From NCBI GenBank assembly GCA_045630285.1, contig JAZQSX010000063.1, positions 1 to 64,000 of the forward strand: 64,000 bases of DNA. Direction: 5' to 3'. A model generated the notes under the pieces. That model had not been told where the DNA came from. It did not search any database and saw only the letters and a program-made list of their open reading frames with translations. This document shows positions 50,711 to 59,364 of the stretch, piece after piece. Within the stretch, counting starts at the first letter, position 1; every line of letters begins with the position of its first letter. The stretch comes from RGIG3009 sp045630285. GTDB lineage: Bacteria > Bacillota > Clostridia > Oscillospirales > Acutalibacteraceae. The position numbers and the translations under genes were made by a program.

Positions 50711-53047
50711 ATGAAATCGTTACAACAGCGGTTATCCCGTGTGTCGACGCTGCCTTTACTGGCGTTGCGTGGCTTGACGGTGTTTCCGCAAACTTCAGTG
50801 ACCTTTGATGTGGGGCGTGAGAGGTCGATTGCTGCCCTGCAGGAGGCAATGGCGGCGGATCAGTGTCTGTTTTTGGTGACACAAAAGGACGTTAGCATTG
50901 AAGATCCGACCGTGGAACAATTGCATAAAACCGGCGTCGTCGTGCGGATCCGTCAGGTGCTGCATATGCCCTCCAACAGCCTGCGTGTTATGGTTGAGGC
51001 GCAGTATCGGGCACGTATTCGCACGGTGATCCAAAGCGAGCCGGTGTGTATGGTCGAGGTGAAGGAGTGCCAGACCCGTCGCTTGGTTGATGCGGCGGCA
51101 AACGCCGCCTATCGTCGGGAATGCCTGGCGTACTTTAATCGCTATGCTGAACTGTCGGGCGAGATTGATGAGGATTCCCGCCGTGCCATGACGGCGATCC
51201 ATGACGTTGCGCTGTTGGCGGACCGTATTACCGATCGTTTGCCGGCGCCTGCCGAGGAAAAACAACCGATTTTGGATGCTTTGATCGTGGAAACACGGCT
51301 GCAGGCTTTGTTAAAGCTGCTGGCGTCCGAAGTGGAAATATTGGAATTGGAACGTGGGATCGAGAAGCGGGTGCAGACTGCTATCGATAAAAACCAACGT
51401 GACTATTATTTGCACGAGCAGATGAAGGTAATCGCTTCGGAATTGGGCGAGGAGGACGATCCGCTGGGCGAGGCCGAGGAGCTGCGCCGTACCATTCGGG
51501 ATCGCCATTTGCCGGAAGAAGTTGAGAAAAAGCTGCTCAAGGAATGCGATAAGCTGTCGAAAATGCCGTTCGGTTCGCACGAGGCGACGGTGGTACGGCT
51601 GTATTTGGATACCTGCCTGAGCCTGCCGTGGGGCCAGCTGTCGAAAGAGCGTCTGGATCTGGAAACGGCCGAACGTGTGCTGGAACGTGATCACTACGGG
51701 CTGAAAAAGGTGAAGGAACGCATTTTGGAATTGCTGGCGGTGCGCTGTCTGACTGGCGGTACCAAGGGACAGGTCATCTGCTTGGTTGGCCCTCCCGGCG
51801 TGGGAAAAACCTCGATCGCCAAATCAGTTGCCGAAGCACTCGGCCGTGAGTACGTGCGGGTGTCGCTTGGCGGCGTGCGTGACGAGGCGGAGATTCGTGG
51901 TCACCGTCGTACATATATTGGCTCCAAAGCGGGGCGTATTATCGAAGCGTTGATTCAAGCAAAAACCTCCAATCCGCTGATTCTGTTGGACGAGATCGAT
52001 AAATTGACCTACGGCCCTAACGGAGATCCGTCGGCGGCATTGCTGGAGGTGTTGGATACCGAACAGAACGTGGCGTTCCGGGATCATTACCTAGAGCTGC
52101 CGTACGATCTATCGCAGGTGCTCTTTATTACCACCGCCAACAACGCGGAGACCATTCCTGCGCCGTTGTACGACCGTATGGACGTTATCACGCTGTCGAG
52201 TTATACGGCAGAGGAAAAATTCCACATTGCCCGCCGACATCTGATAAAGAAGCAACTAAAACTGAACGGCTTGAACGGACGTCAGCTGCGCTTTACCGAC
52301 GATGCGGTACGACTGCTGATTGACGGCTACACTCGGGAGGGTGGCGTGCGCAGCTTGGAACGTTGTCTTGCTACGCTGTGCCGCAAATGCGCTCAGAAGA
52401 TCGTTTCCGGTGAGGCAAGAAGCATTACGGTTCGTGCCGAGTCGGTGGAACGCTATCTCGGTCCTCGCCGTTTCAAAGACGATACGGCAGAGCGCCGTGA
52501 CGAGGTCGGCGTGGTGAACGGTTTGGCGTGGACGGCTGTTGGCGGTGAAACGATGCCGATCGAGGTGGCGGTGCTGGACGGCACCGGCAAGGTTGAACTG
52601 ACCGGCTCGCTTGGTGACGTGATGAAGGAATCGGCACGTGCGGCGATCAGCTACGTGCGTTCCCGTGCCGATCACTGGCATATTGACGGCGATTTTTATA
52701 AAACGAAGGATATACACATCCACGTGCCGGAGGGCGCTGTCCCGAAGGACGGGCCGTCTGCCGGTGTGACGATGGCTACGGCGATGGTGTCAGCGTTGAC
52801 GGGCATCCCCGTACGTCACAACGTAGCGATGACGGGAGAAATTTCTCTCCGTGGGCGGGTGCTGCCTATCGGTGGCCTGAAAGAAAAGACGATGGCCGCA
52901 TACCGTAACAATTTGACCACGGTGGTGATTCCGCAGGCCAATGAACCGGATCTTGCGGAGCTTGACGAGACGGTAAAAAGCAAACTGAAGTTTGTAACTG
53001 CACAAACGATGGACACCGTCATCGAGACGGCGTTGGTATTGCAGTAA
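50711..53047 (+). CDS. lon: ATP-dependent protease Lon
   Basis: Lon degrades misfolded and regulatory proteins. The 778-residue product has an N-terminal substrate domain (LPLLALRGLTVFPQ near residue 15), Walker A GPPGVGKTSIAKS near residue 360, LLDEIDKL, and a C-terminal protease domain with the catalytic serine in PKDGPSAGVT and a downstream Lys in GGLKEKTMAA. The length is that of LonA. engB starts 16 bases downstream, the Bacillus lonA-ysxC order. Confidence 0.97.
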   Translation: MKSLQQRLSRVSTLPLLALRGLTVFPQTSVTFDVGRERSIAALQEAMAADQCLFLVTQKDVSIEDPTVEQLHKTGVVVRIRQVLHMPSNSLRVMVEAQYRARIRTVIQSEPVCMVEVKECQTRRLVDAAANAAYRRECLAYFNRYAELSGEIDEDSRRAMTAIHDVALLADRITDRLPAPAEEKQPILDALIVETRLQALLKLLASEVEILELERGIEKRVQTAIDKNQRDYYLHEQMKVIASELGEEDDPLGEAEELRRTIRDRHLPEEVEKKLLKECDKLSKMPFGSHEATVVRLYLDTCLSLPWGQLSKERLDLETAERVLERDHYGLKKVKERILELLAVRCLTGGTKGQVICLVGPPGVGKTSIAKSVAEALGREYVRVSLGGVRDEAEIRGHRRTYIGSKAGRIIEALIQAKTSNPLILLDEIDKLTYGPNGDPSAALLEVLDTEQNVAFRDHYLELPYDLSQVLFITTANNAETIPAPLYDRMDVITLSSYTAEEKFHIARRHLIKKQLKLNGLNGRQLRFTDDAVRLLIDGYTREGGVRSLERCLATLCRKCAQKIVSGEARSITVRAESVERYLGPRRFKDDTAERRDEVGVVNGLAWTAVGGETMPIEVAVLDGTGKVELTGSLGDVMKESARAAISYVRSRADHWHIDGDFYKTKDIHIHVPEGAVPKDGPSAGVTMATAMVSALTGIPVRHNVAMTGEISLRGRVLPIGGLKEKTMAAYRNNLTTVVIPQANEPDLAELDETVKSKLKFVTAQTMDTVIETALVLQ

Positions 53048-53063
53048 AAGGGAGGCGGTAGCC

Positions 53064-53648
53064 TTGAAAATCGAATCGGCACAATTTGAATTGTCGGCGG
53101 GACTCGGTAGTCAGCTGCCGCCGTCGGTGCTGCCGGAGGTAGCGGTGTCGGGACGTTCCAATGTGGGAAAATCGTCGTTGATCAACCGTTTACTCAATCG
53201 AAAATCGTTGGCACGCACCAGCGCAACCCCGGGCAAGACCATTACCGTGAACTTTTATCGGTTGGATACGATGCGGTTGGTCGATTTGCCGGGATACGGC
53301 TACGCCAAGCTGTCCCATTCCGAAAAGCAGCGGTTTTCCAAAGCAATCGGTGAGTATTTGGGTGATGACCGTGATTTACGGTTGGTGCTGCAGCTGATCG
53401 ATATGCGGCATGCACCGACAGCGGATGACCGTCAAATGCTGCAGTTTTTAGCGGAAAATGGAGTGCCGTTTATGGTGGTACTCACAAAGTCGGACAAGCT
53501 GAATCGTACCGAGCGTGAGAAGCAGCTGCAGATGTTTGAACAGGAGTTTTCCGAATACGAAGGGTTGTATTGGCTCCCGTTTTCTTCGCAAAACGGAGAA
53601 GGCGTCGAGGAACTGCGGCAGATACTTTGCGATGTGACCGAAGAATAA
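53064..53648 (+). CDS. engB: Ribosome biogenesis GTP-binding protein EngB (YsxC/YihA)
   Basis: EngB is an essential GTPase for 50S assembly. The 194-residue product has PEVAVSGRSNVGKSSLIN (G1), RTSATPGKT (G2), LVDLPGYGYAKL (G3) and TKSDKL (G4). The TTG at 53064 follows AAAGGGAGGCGGTAGCC. It ends the proteostasis block; the small peptide gene begins 22 bases later on the same strand. Confidence 0.95.
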   Translation: MKIESAQFELSAGLGSQLPPSVLPEVAVSGRSNVGKSSLINRLLNRKSLARTSATPGKTITVNFYRLDTMRLVDLPGYGYAKLSHSEKQRFSKAIGEYLGDDRDLRLVLQLIDMRHAPTADDRQMLQFLAENGVPFMVVLTKSDKLNRTEREKQLQMFEQEFSEYEGLYWLPFSSQNGEGVEELRQILCDVTEE

Positions 53649-53670
53649 AGCCGAGAAAGGGTGGAACGTT

Positions 53671-53835
53671 ATGAACGGAACTCAAAAGCGTGTTTACACG
53701 GCACCTGAAATGGAAGTTTTATCCTTGGCAGTGGAACCCTATATGCTCGATGAGGGCTTGACGGTTGGTGACGGCGGCGATGATTATGATATTGCGCCGT
53801 TTGCGACCAGCGGCACGTGGACGCCGTGGGTATGA
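53671..53835 (+). CDS. 54-residue peptide gene, unrecognised
   Basis: An ATG at 53671 with AAAGGGTGGAACGTT before it opens a 54-codon frame ending at TGA (53833-53835). The product starts MNGTQKRVYTAPEMEVLSLA, continues with an acidic Gly/Asp run (GDGGDDYD) and ends TSGTWTPWV. The basic YxxPxxE head followed by a Gly/Asp/Ser-rich tail resembles small proteins widespread in gut Firmicutes that have no assigned function; it also looks like a leader-core peptide. No modifying enzyme is adjacent. I assign no function. Confidence 0.6.
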   Translation: MNGTQKRVYTAPEMEVLSLAVEPYMLDEGLTVGDGGDDYDIAPFATSGTWTPWV

Positions 53836-53938
53836 TCAATTTGTAATTTTTTTGCAGGTGTATTCTTCGGCTGTGTGGATACACTAGATACGACGGATGC
53901 ATTGTATTCGTCGGATCTCAGCTGAAGGAGGTACCGGT

Positions 53939-54112
53939 ATGGAAACCAATACTTGCAAAGAAAACAAGGCGATCCAGTGTTCGGTGCAGCAGTGCCGCTA
54001 TCATTGCACGCAGGGCAACTACTGCTCGTTGAGCGCAATCAAGGTGGGGACGCACGAGGCCAATCCCACAATGTGCGAATGCACGGATTGTCAGTCCTTC
54101 GAGTGCAAATAA
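53939..54112 (+). CDS. DUF1540-domain protein
   Basis: The 57-residue product carries the DUF1540 pattern of spaced cysteines: CSVQQCRYH, then CTQGNYCSLSAIKVG, then TMCECTDCQSFECK, likely binding zinc. Such proteins are frequent in spore-formers and are of unknown function. The ATG at 53939 follows AAGGAGGTACCGGT. A perfect terminator follows within 10 bases. Confidence 0.85.
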   Translation: METNTCKENKAIQCSVQQCRYHCTQGNYCSLSAIKVGTHEANPTMCECTDCQSFECK

Positions 54113-54117
54113 GACGC

Positions 54118-54157
54118 AAAAAAACGGAGAAACCGTACGGTTTCTCCGTTTTTTTAT
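54118..54157. terminator. Bidirectional terminator between the DUF1540 gene and dapB
   Basis: A near-perfect palindrome centred on GTAC (about 54135) pairs CGGAGAAACCG with CGGTTTCTCCG and is flanked by seven A on one side and seven T on the other. It serves both convergent units. Confidence 0.92.
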
Positions 54158-54162
54158 ACGTT

Positions 54163-54915
54163 TTATGCCAAAAGATCCTTCATAGTGTACAGACCGGCGG
54201 GTTTGCCGACCAAGAAAGCGGCTGCATTGACAGCGCCGGAGGCGAAGATCTCCTTGGACATCGCCGAGTGGGACAGGCTGATGCATTCGTCGTGCCCTGC
54301 GAACAGGATCTCATGCTCACCAACGATCGTACCGCCACGGATCGAACTGAAGCCGATCTCATGCGCATCACGCTTCTGACGTACCGATTGGCGGTCGTAC
54401 ACGTATTTCGGCGTGTAGGACAAGCCGTCGGATACCGCTTTCGCCAACATCAGAGCGGTGCCGGAGGGAGCGTCGATCTTTTGATTGTGGTGTTTTTCGA
54501 TGATCTCGACGTCGAACGAGTTGCCGAGCACCGCTGCCGCTTTCTTGGCGAGTTCTGCCAACAGGCTGACGCCAAGCGACATATTGGCGCTCGAAAAGAC
54601 AGCGACCTTCTTTGCCGCATCCTGCACGGTCAGCAGTTCCTCATCCGACAAGCCAGTCGTGGCGATCACCGCCGGGATACCGTGCGACGTGGCATACGCC
54701 AGCACGCCGGGCAACGCCGACGGATGAGAAAAGTCGACAAGCACGTCGGCTTCAATATCGCAGTTGGCGGGGTTGGCGTATACCGGATAACCGGCAGAAG
54801 CGTCGGTGTTGCGGTCAAAACCGGCGACGATCTCGCAATCACAGCGCTCCTTGACGCACGCCGTGACGGCACGACCCATTTTTCCGTTGCAGCCGCAAAC
54901 GATCAACCTGATCAT
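54163..54915 (-). CDS. dapB: 4-hydroxy-tetrahydrodipicolinate reductase
   Basis: DapB reduces the DapA product with NAD(P)H in lysine/diaminopimelate synthesis. The 250-residue product has the nucleotide fold VCGCNGKMGRAV, VDFSHPSALP, the catalytic EKHHNQKIDAPSGTA and GGTIVGEHEI. It is the last gene of the asd-dapA-dapB operon, 24 bases after dapA. In spore-formers this branch also supplies dipicolinic acid. Confidence 0.96.
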   Translation of the reverse strand: MIRLIVCGCNGKMGRAVTACVKERCDCEIVAGFDRNTDASAGYPVYANPANCDIEADVLVDFSHPSALPGVLAYATSHGIPAVIATTGLSDEELLTVQDAAKKVAVFSSANMSLGVSLLAELAKKAAAVLGNSFDVEIIEKHHNQKIDAPSGTALMLAKAVSDGLSYTPKYVYDRQSVRQKRDAHEIGFSSIRGGTIVGEHEILFAGHDECISLSHSAMSKEIFASGAVNAAAFLVGKPAGLYTMKDLLA

Positions 54916-54939
54916 ACTAACATCCTTTCCAAGCAGCGC

Positions 54940-55824
54940 TTAAACCAAGTGATAACGCTGCAAAACCGTATGCAGACGTTCCTTTGCTGCATCTTCCATT
55001 TCATACAATGGCAGGCGGCAATCACCCACGTTCATTCCCATTTGGTTCATCGCTTCTTTGACGGGAATGGGGTTAACGTCCATAAACAGTGCGTTGGCAA
55101 GATCCAGATACTCAAGCTGCAGTCGCAGGCTTTCCTCCGGTTTTCCCTCAAACCAGGCAGCACACAGATCGTGCACCGCTTTCGGGACGACGTTGGACAG
55201 TACCGAGATAACGCCTTTACCGCCAAGCGCCAGCGTGGGGACAATGAGATCGTCGTTGCCGGAATAGATCGGGATGTCACACAGCGAGGCGAGCACCGTC
55301 GTTTCCGAAAAGTTGCTGCTGGCTTGTTTGATGGCGTTGATCTGAGGAATCTTGTACAGCTCTGCCACAGTTTCCGGCTTGAGATTCACACCGGTACGGG
55401 TGGGGACGTTGTACAGGATCATCGGCAGATCGACCGAGGCGGCAATCTTGGAATAGTGAGCAATCAAGCCACGCTGCGAGGTTTTGTTGTAATAGGGGGT
55501 AACGAGAAGCAGACCGTCGGCACCCATGGCTTTGGACTCACGGGACATATAAATGGCGTGCTCCGTGTTGTTGGAGCCGGTACCCGCAATGATCGGAACA
55601 CGCCCGTTCGTGTGTTCAATCGCCACACGGAGCGCTTCCAGATGCTCATCGTCTTCCAGCGTGGAGGCTTCACCTGTCGTACCGACGGCGATGATCGCAT
55701 CCGTGCCGTTTTCGATTTGGAAATCAATGAGCTCGCGGTACTTCTCGAAATTGATACTTCCGTCCGGTTTCATCGGGGTAACGATCGCAACGCCCGCACC
55801 GGTAAAGATAGCCGTTTTACTCAT
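54940..55824 (-). CDS. dapA: 4-hydroxy-tetrahydrodipicolinate synthase
   Basis: DapA condenses pyruvate with aspartate semialdehyde. The 294-residue product has TPMKPDGSINFEKY, GTTGEASTL, LLLVTPYYNKTSQRG, the YNVPTRTGVN motif and the Schiff-base lysine in INAIKQAS. The ATG ending at 55824 follows AAGGAGGTCATCGT. Its substrate is made by the gene just upstream, asd. Confidence 0.96.
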   Translation of the reverse strand: MSKTAIFTGAGVAIVTPMKPDGSINFEKYRELIDFQIENGTDAIIAVGTTGEASTLEDDEHLEALRVAIEHTNGRVPIIAGTGSNNTEHAIYMSRESKAMGADGLLLVTPYYNKTSQRGLIAHYSKIAASVDLPMILYNVPTRTGVNLKPETVAELYKIPQINAIKQASSNFSETTVLASLCDIPIYSGNDDLIVPTLALGGKGVISVLSNVVPKAVHDLCAAWFEGKPEESLRLQLEYLDLANALFMDVNPIPVKEAMNQMGMNVGDCRLPLYEMEDAAKERLHTVLQRYHLV

Positions 55825-55851
55825 ACGATGACCTCCTTGTCAAAATAGGGA

Positions 55852-56928
55852 TCAGTCCATATAACCTTCGGCGCACAGCAGCTCTGCCAGTAGCACGGCA
55901 CCTCCGGCGGCACCACGCAGGGTGTTGTGCGACAGACCGACAAACTTATAGTCATACTGCGAATCTTCACGCAGACGACCGAGAGAGATCGCCATACCGC
56001 CTTCCAGACCACGATGTAAGCGGGTCTGCGGCATATTATCTTCTTCAAAATAGTGCAGGAACTGTTTGGGGGCGCTGGGAAGCTCCAATTCCTGCGCACG
56101 GCCACGGAACGAGGCCCAGGTTTCCAGAATCTCTTCACGGGACGGCTTCTTCTCAAACGAGCAGAACACGGCGGCAAAATGGCCGTCGGTGACGGGAACA
56201 CGCAGGCACTGTGCGGTGAACGCCGGTGCCTTGGCGGGAACGATCACGCCGTTTTCGACACGTCCCCAAATCTTTAGCGGCTCTTGCTCGGATTTTTCCT
56301 CTTCACCGCCGATGTAGGGGATCAGGTTATCCACCATTTCGGGCCAACGCTCGAAGGTCTTACCTGCGCCGGAGATCGCCTGATATGTGCAGACGAGTGA
56401 CTTGGTGATGCCGAACTTGGAAAGCGGGAACAACGCCGGTACGTAGCTTTGTAGTGAGCAGTTGGATTTTACCGAGATGAAGCCACGCTTCGTGCCGAGA
56501 CGCTTACGCTGATAGGGGATGACCTCCACGTGGTCAGCGTTCAGTTCGGGAATGATCATCGGAACGTCCGGCGTTCCACGGTGGGCGCTGTTGTTGGATA
56601 CGACAGGGCATTCCGCCTTGGCGTAGGCTTCTTCCAACGCACGAATCTGATCCTTCGGCATATCCACGGCGCAGAATACGAAATCCGCCTTAGAAGCGAC
56701 CTCTTCTACGTTGGAGGCGTCGTACACGATCATATCCTTCAGCGACTCCGGCAGGGGAGTGGTCATAGCCCAGCGATTGCCGATTGCTTCCGCATAGGTT
56801 TTTCCGGCAGAGCGGGGGCTGGCAGCCAGAACGCTGACCTTGAACCACGGATGCTCCGCAAGCAGTGTGGCAAAGCGTTGACCGACCATGCCGGTGCAAC
56901 CGATAATGCCGACGTTGTAAGTTTTCAT
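55852..56928 (-). CDS. asd: Aspartate-semialdehyde dehydrogenase, archaeal/fungal type
   Basis: Asd makes aspartate semialdehyde for lysine, threonine and methionine. The 358-residue product has the nucleotide fold GIIGCTGMVGQRF, active-site Cys157 in KSNCSLQSY, and the long form with GGEEEKSEQEP and LHRGLEGGM. These features place it with the archaeal/fungal-type enzymes rather than the common bacterial type. The ATG ending at 56928 follows GGAAAGGATTGTTCGTT; a TTG three codons earlier is rejected. Confidence 0.92.
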   Translation of the reverse strand: MKTYNVGIIGCTGMVGQRFATLLAEHPWFKVSVLAASPRSAGKTYAEAIGNRWAMTTPLPESLKDMIVYDASNVEEVASKADFVFCAVDMPKDQIRALEEAYAKAECPVVSNNSAHRGTPDVPMIIPELNADHVEVIPYQRKRLGTKRGFISVKSNCSLQSYVPALFPLSKFGITKSLVCTYQAISGAGKTFERWPEMVDNLIPYIGGEEEKSEQEPLKIWGRVENGVIVPAKAPAFTAQCLRVPVTDGHFAAVFCSFEKKPSREEILETWASFRGRAQELELPSAPKQFLHYFEEDNMPQTRLHRGLEGGMAISLGRLREDSQYDYKFVGLSHNTLRGAAGGAVLLAELLCAEGYMD

Positions 56929-57011
56929 AACGAACAATCCTTTCCGGAAAGAAAATTAAGAATACACCGGATACAGCACCTTGAAAAGCGTGGAGAATCC
57001 CGGATATCCAC

Positions 57012-57040
57012 TTGACTTTTGTCGCTTACTATTGTAGCAT
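57012..57040 (+). promoter_or_regulatory. Possible promoter for queA-tgt, overlapping the asd promoter
   Basis: TTGACT (57012-57017) and TAGCAT (57035-57040) are 17 bases apart on the plus strand. The -10 box overlaps the minus-strand -10 box of asd, so the two promoters could not be used at once. Confidence 0.45.
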
Positions 57041-57059
57041 TAAGTGATGAAGATGTCAA
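57031..57059 (-). promoter_or_regulatory. Sigma-A promoter for asd-dapA-dapB
   Basis: On the minus strand TTGACA (plus 57054-57059) and TACAAT (plus 57031-57036) are 17 bases apart. The 95-base leader down to asd is too short for a lysine riboswitch and shows no T-box features. Confidence 0.78.
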
Positions 57060-57101
57060 TAATAGCAGGCACGTGAAAGCCTAAATGGAGAACGATTTTT
57101 A

Positions 57102-58133
57102 ATGGAAATGAAACGACAGGACTTTAATTACGATTTACCGCAGGAATTGATTGCCCAGGAGCCGTTGGAGCCACGGGACCATTCCCGCTTGTTGGTGCTG
57201 GACAGAACTACGGGTGAACGTCTGGACCGCCACTTTTACGATGTGGAGGAGTTGCTGAGACCGGGGGATTGCCTGATCCTGAACGACAGCCGTGTCCTGC
57301 CCGCACGCTTGTATGGCAACCGCAAGGAGACGGGGGCGGCGGTGGAATTTCTGCTGCTAACTCCCCGTGGTAATGACGTATGGGAGGTGCTGGCCGGACC
57401 GGGACGCAAGGCACGCCCGGGTGACGTACTCACTTTTGGCGGAGGTCTGCTGGACGCCGAGGTGCTGGAGATCCTGCCCGGCGGCAATCGCCTGGTCAGA
57501 TTTTGCTATGAGGGGAATTTTTACGCCCTGCTTGAACAGATCGGCCAAATGCCGTTGCCCCATTATATTACGCACGAATTGCGGGATACAGAACGGTATC
57601 AGACGGTGTATTCCCGTGAACTTGGCTCGGCTGCTGCACCGACGGCGGGACTGCATTTTACTCCTGAACTGTTGGAGCGTCTGAAAAGTAAGGGTGTCAA
57701 CATCGGCTTTGTGACGTTGCACGTAGGTTTGGGTACCTTCCGTCCTGTAAAGGAAGAAAATATCCTCGACCATAAAATGCACTCGGAGCATTACGAGCTG
57801 TCGGAGGAGACGGCAGAGCTGATCAACCGTACCCGTGCCGCCGGCGGTCGGGTATTTGCGGTCGGTACAACCAGCTGCCGTACGCTGGAAAGCGTGGGCT
57901 TGACCGACGGTGTGGTCAAGGCGGCGGAAGGTTGGACGGAGATCTTTATTTATCCCGGGTATCAATTCCAGGTACTGGACGGATTGATCACCAATTTCCA
58001 CCTGCCGGAAAGCACGCTGATCATGCTGGTTTCGGCGTTTGCCGGGCATCAGCTTACTATGGAGACCTACCGTTATGCGGTGGAACAGCGGTATCGCTTT
58101 TTTAGCTTTGGCGATGCGATGCTGATTCAATAA
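57102..58133 (+). CDS. queA: S-adenosylmethionine:tRNA ribosyltransferase-isomerase
   Basis: QueA builds the cyclopentane ring of queuosine from the ribosyl part of SAM. The 343-residue product has FNYDLPQELIAQEPLEPRD, LNDSRVLPARL, TAGLHFTPELL and HVGLGTFRPVKEENI, all diagnostic. The ATG at 57102 follows TGGAGAACG. tgt starts 10 bases later, so the two form an operon acting on tRNA wobble bases, including that of the tRNA-His at 10.4 kb. Confidence 0.97.
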   Translation: MEMKRQDFNYDLPQELIAQEPLEPRDHSRLLVLDRTTGERLDRHFYDVEELLRPGDCLILNDSRVLPARLYGNRKETGAAVEFLLLTPRGNDVWEVLAGPGRKARPGDVLTFGGGLLDAEVLEILPGGNRLVRFCYEGNFYALLEQIGQMPLPHYITHELRDTERYQTVYSRELGSAAAPTAGLHFTPELLERLKSKGVNIGFVTLHVGLGTFRPVKEENILDHKMHSEHYELSEETAELINRTRAAGGRVFAVGTTSCRTLESVGLTDGVVKAAEGWTEIFIYPGYQFQVLDGLITNFHLPESTLIMLVSAFAGHQLTMETYRYAVEQRYRFFSFGDAMLIQ

Positions 58134-58143
58134 GGAGTTCGTT

Positions 58144-59271
58144 ATGGAGATTGTAAAGACCTGCGGTGCCGCACGCCGCGGTATACTGGAAACCCCGCAC
58201 GGCACCGTGCAGACGCCTGCCTTTATGAACGTGGCGACCTGCGGTGCTATTAAGGGCGCTGTTTCGGCATACGATCTTGCCGAGATCAAGTGCCAGGTAC
58301 AGCTGTGCAATACGTATCATTTGCATTTGCGCCCCGGTGAAGATTTAGTGCGCGAAATGGGCGGTTTGCACGGTTTTACCGGCTGGAATGGCCCCATTTT
58401 GACCGACAGCGGTGGATTTCAGGTGTTTTCCTTGGCGAAGCTGCGCCGTATCGGGGAAGAGGGAGTAACCTTCTCGTCGCACATCGACGGCCGTCGGCTG
58501 TTTATTGGGCCGGAAGAGAGCATGCGTATCCAATCGAAGCTCGGCTCGACGATTGCCATGGCGTTTGATGAGTGCGTGGAAAACCCCGCAAAATATGATT
58601 ATTCCGCCCGTTCTTGTGAACGGACGACCCGATGGCTGAAGCGGTGCATTGCGGAAATGAACGTGTTGCGGGAGCAGCCCGACACAATCAACCCGAAGCA
58701 GTGGCTGTTTGGCATCAATCAAGGGTGTACCTACGAGGATCTGCGTATTCAGCATATGCAGGAGATCGCCGAACTGGATCTGGATGGGTATGCCGTCGGT
58801 GGTTTGGCGGTGGGCGAGCCCACGGAGGATATGTATCGCATACTGGACGCGGTGGTGCCGCATATGCCGACGAATAAGCCCCGCTACCTGATGGGCGTCG
58901 GTACGCCGGAAAACATTTTGGAGGGCGTGTACCGTGGTATTGATCTGTTCGATTGTGTGATGCCTGCCCGTAACGCACGTCACGCCCACGTGTTTACGTG
59001 GGAGGGGCATCGCAATATGCTCAACCAGAAATACGAGCACGATCCCCGACCGTTGGATGAAGCCTGCGATTGTCCGACCTGTCGCCGTCATTCACGGGCG
59101 TATATCCGCCACTTGTTCAAGGCAAATGAAATGCTGGCGATGCGGCTGTGTGTGATCCACAATCTGTATTTTTACAACACGCTTACCGAGCGAATTCGTG
59201 AGGCGTTGGATAACGGAACGTTTGAGACGTTTTATCGCACGTATCGCGGCGTGCTGGATCGGCGCATTTAA
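58144..59271 (+). CDS. tgt: Queuine/preQ1 tRNA-guanine transglycosylase
   Basis: Tgt exchanges the wobble guanine of GUN anticodons for preQ1. The 375-residue product has NTYHLHLRPG, LTDSGGFQVFSL with the catalytic aspartate, GPEESMRIQ, GGLAVGEP and a zinc site CDCPTCRRHSRAYIRHLF. The ATG follows AAGGAGTTCGTT. It follows queA, and the yajC promoter begins 34 bases after its stop. Confidence 0.97.
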   Translation: MEIVKTCGAARRGILETPHGTVQTPAFMNVATCGAIKGAVSAYDLAEIKCQVQLCNTYHLHLRPGEDLVREMGGLHGFTGWNGPILTDSGGFQVFSLAKLRRIGEEGVTFSSHIDGRRLFIGPEESMRIQSKLGSTIAMAFDECVENPAKYDYSARSCERTTRWLKRCIAEMNVLREQPDTINPKQWLFGINQGCTYEDLRIQHMQEIAELDLDGYAVGGLAVGEPTEDMYRILDAVVPHMPTNKPRYLMGVGTPENILEGVYRGIDLFDCVMPARNARHAHVFTWEGHRNMLNQKYEHDPRPLDEACDCPTCRRHSRAYIRHLFKANEMLAMRLCVIHNLYFYNTLTERIREALDNGTFETFYRTYRGVLDRRI

Positions 59272-59304
59272 TTGTAAACTTTTTTATGTTTTTCGCATTT
59301 TTCC

Positions 59305-59333
59305 TTGATTTTATGCCGAAAGTTCGGTATAAT
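59305..59333 (+). promoter_or_regulatory. Sigma-A promoter for yajC
   Basis: TTGATT (59305-59310) and TATAAT (59328-59333) are 17 bases apart. The start codon lies 32 bases after the -10 box. Confidence 0.8.
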
Positions 59334-59364
59334 AAAAGGCGATTACTTTGGAGGTGTAAAAACT

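Noticed and set aside
53953..55848. Plus-strand open frame of 631 codons over dapB-dapA
   Set aside because: It begins inside the DUF1540 gene, crosses a perfect terminator and is antisense to two certain enzymes; it is a codon-bias shadow.
56929..57030. Lysine riboswitch or T-box before asd
   Set aside because: The leader is only about 95 bases and has neither the long multi-stem lysine aptamer nor a T-box bulge.
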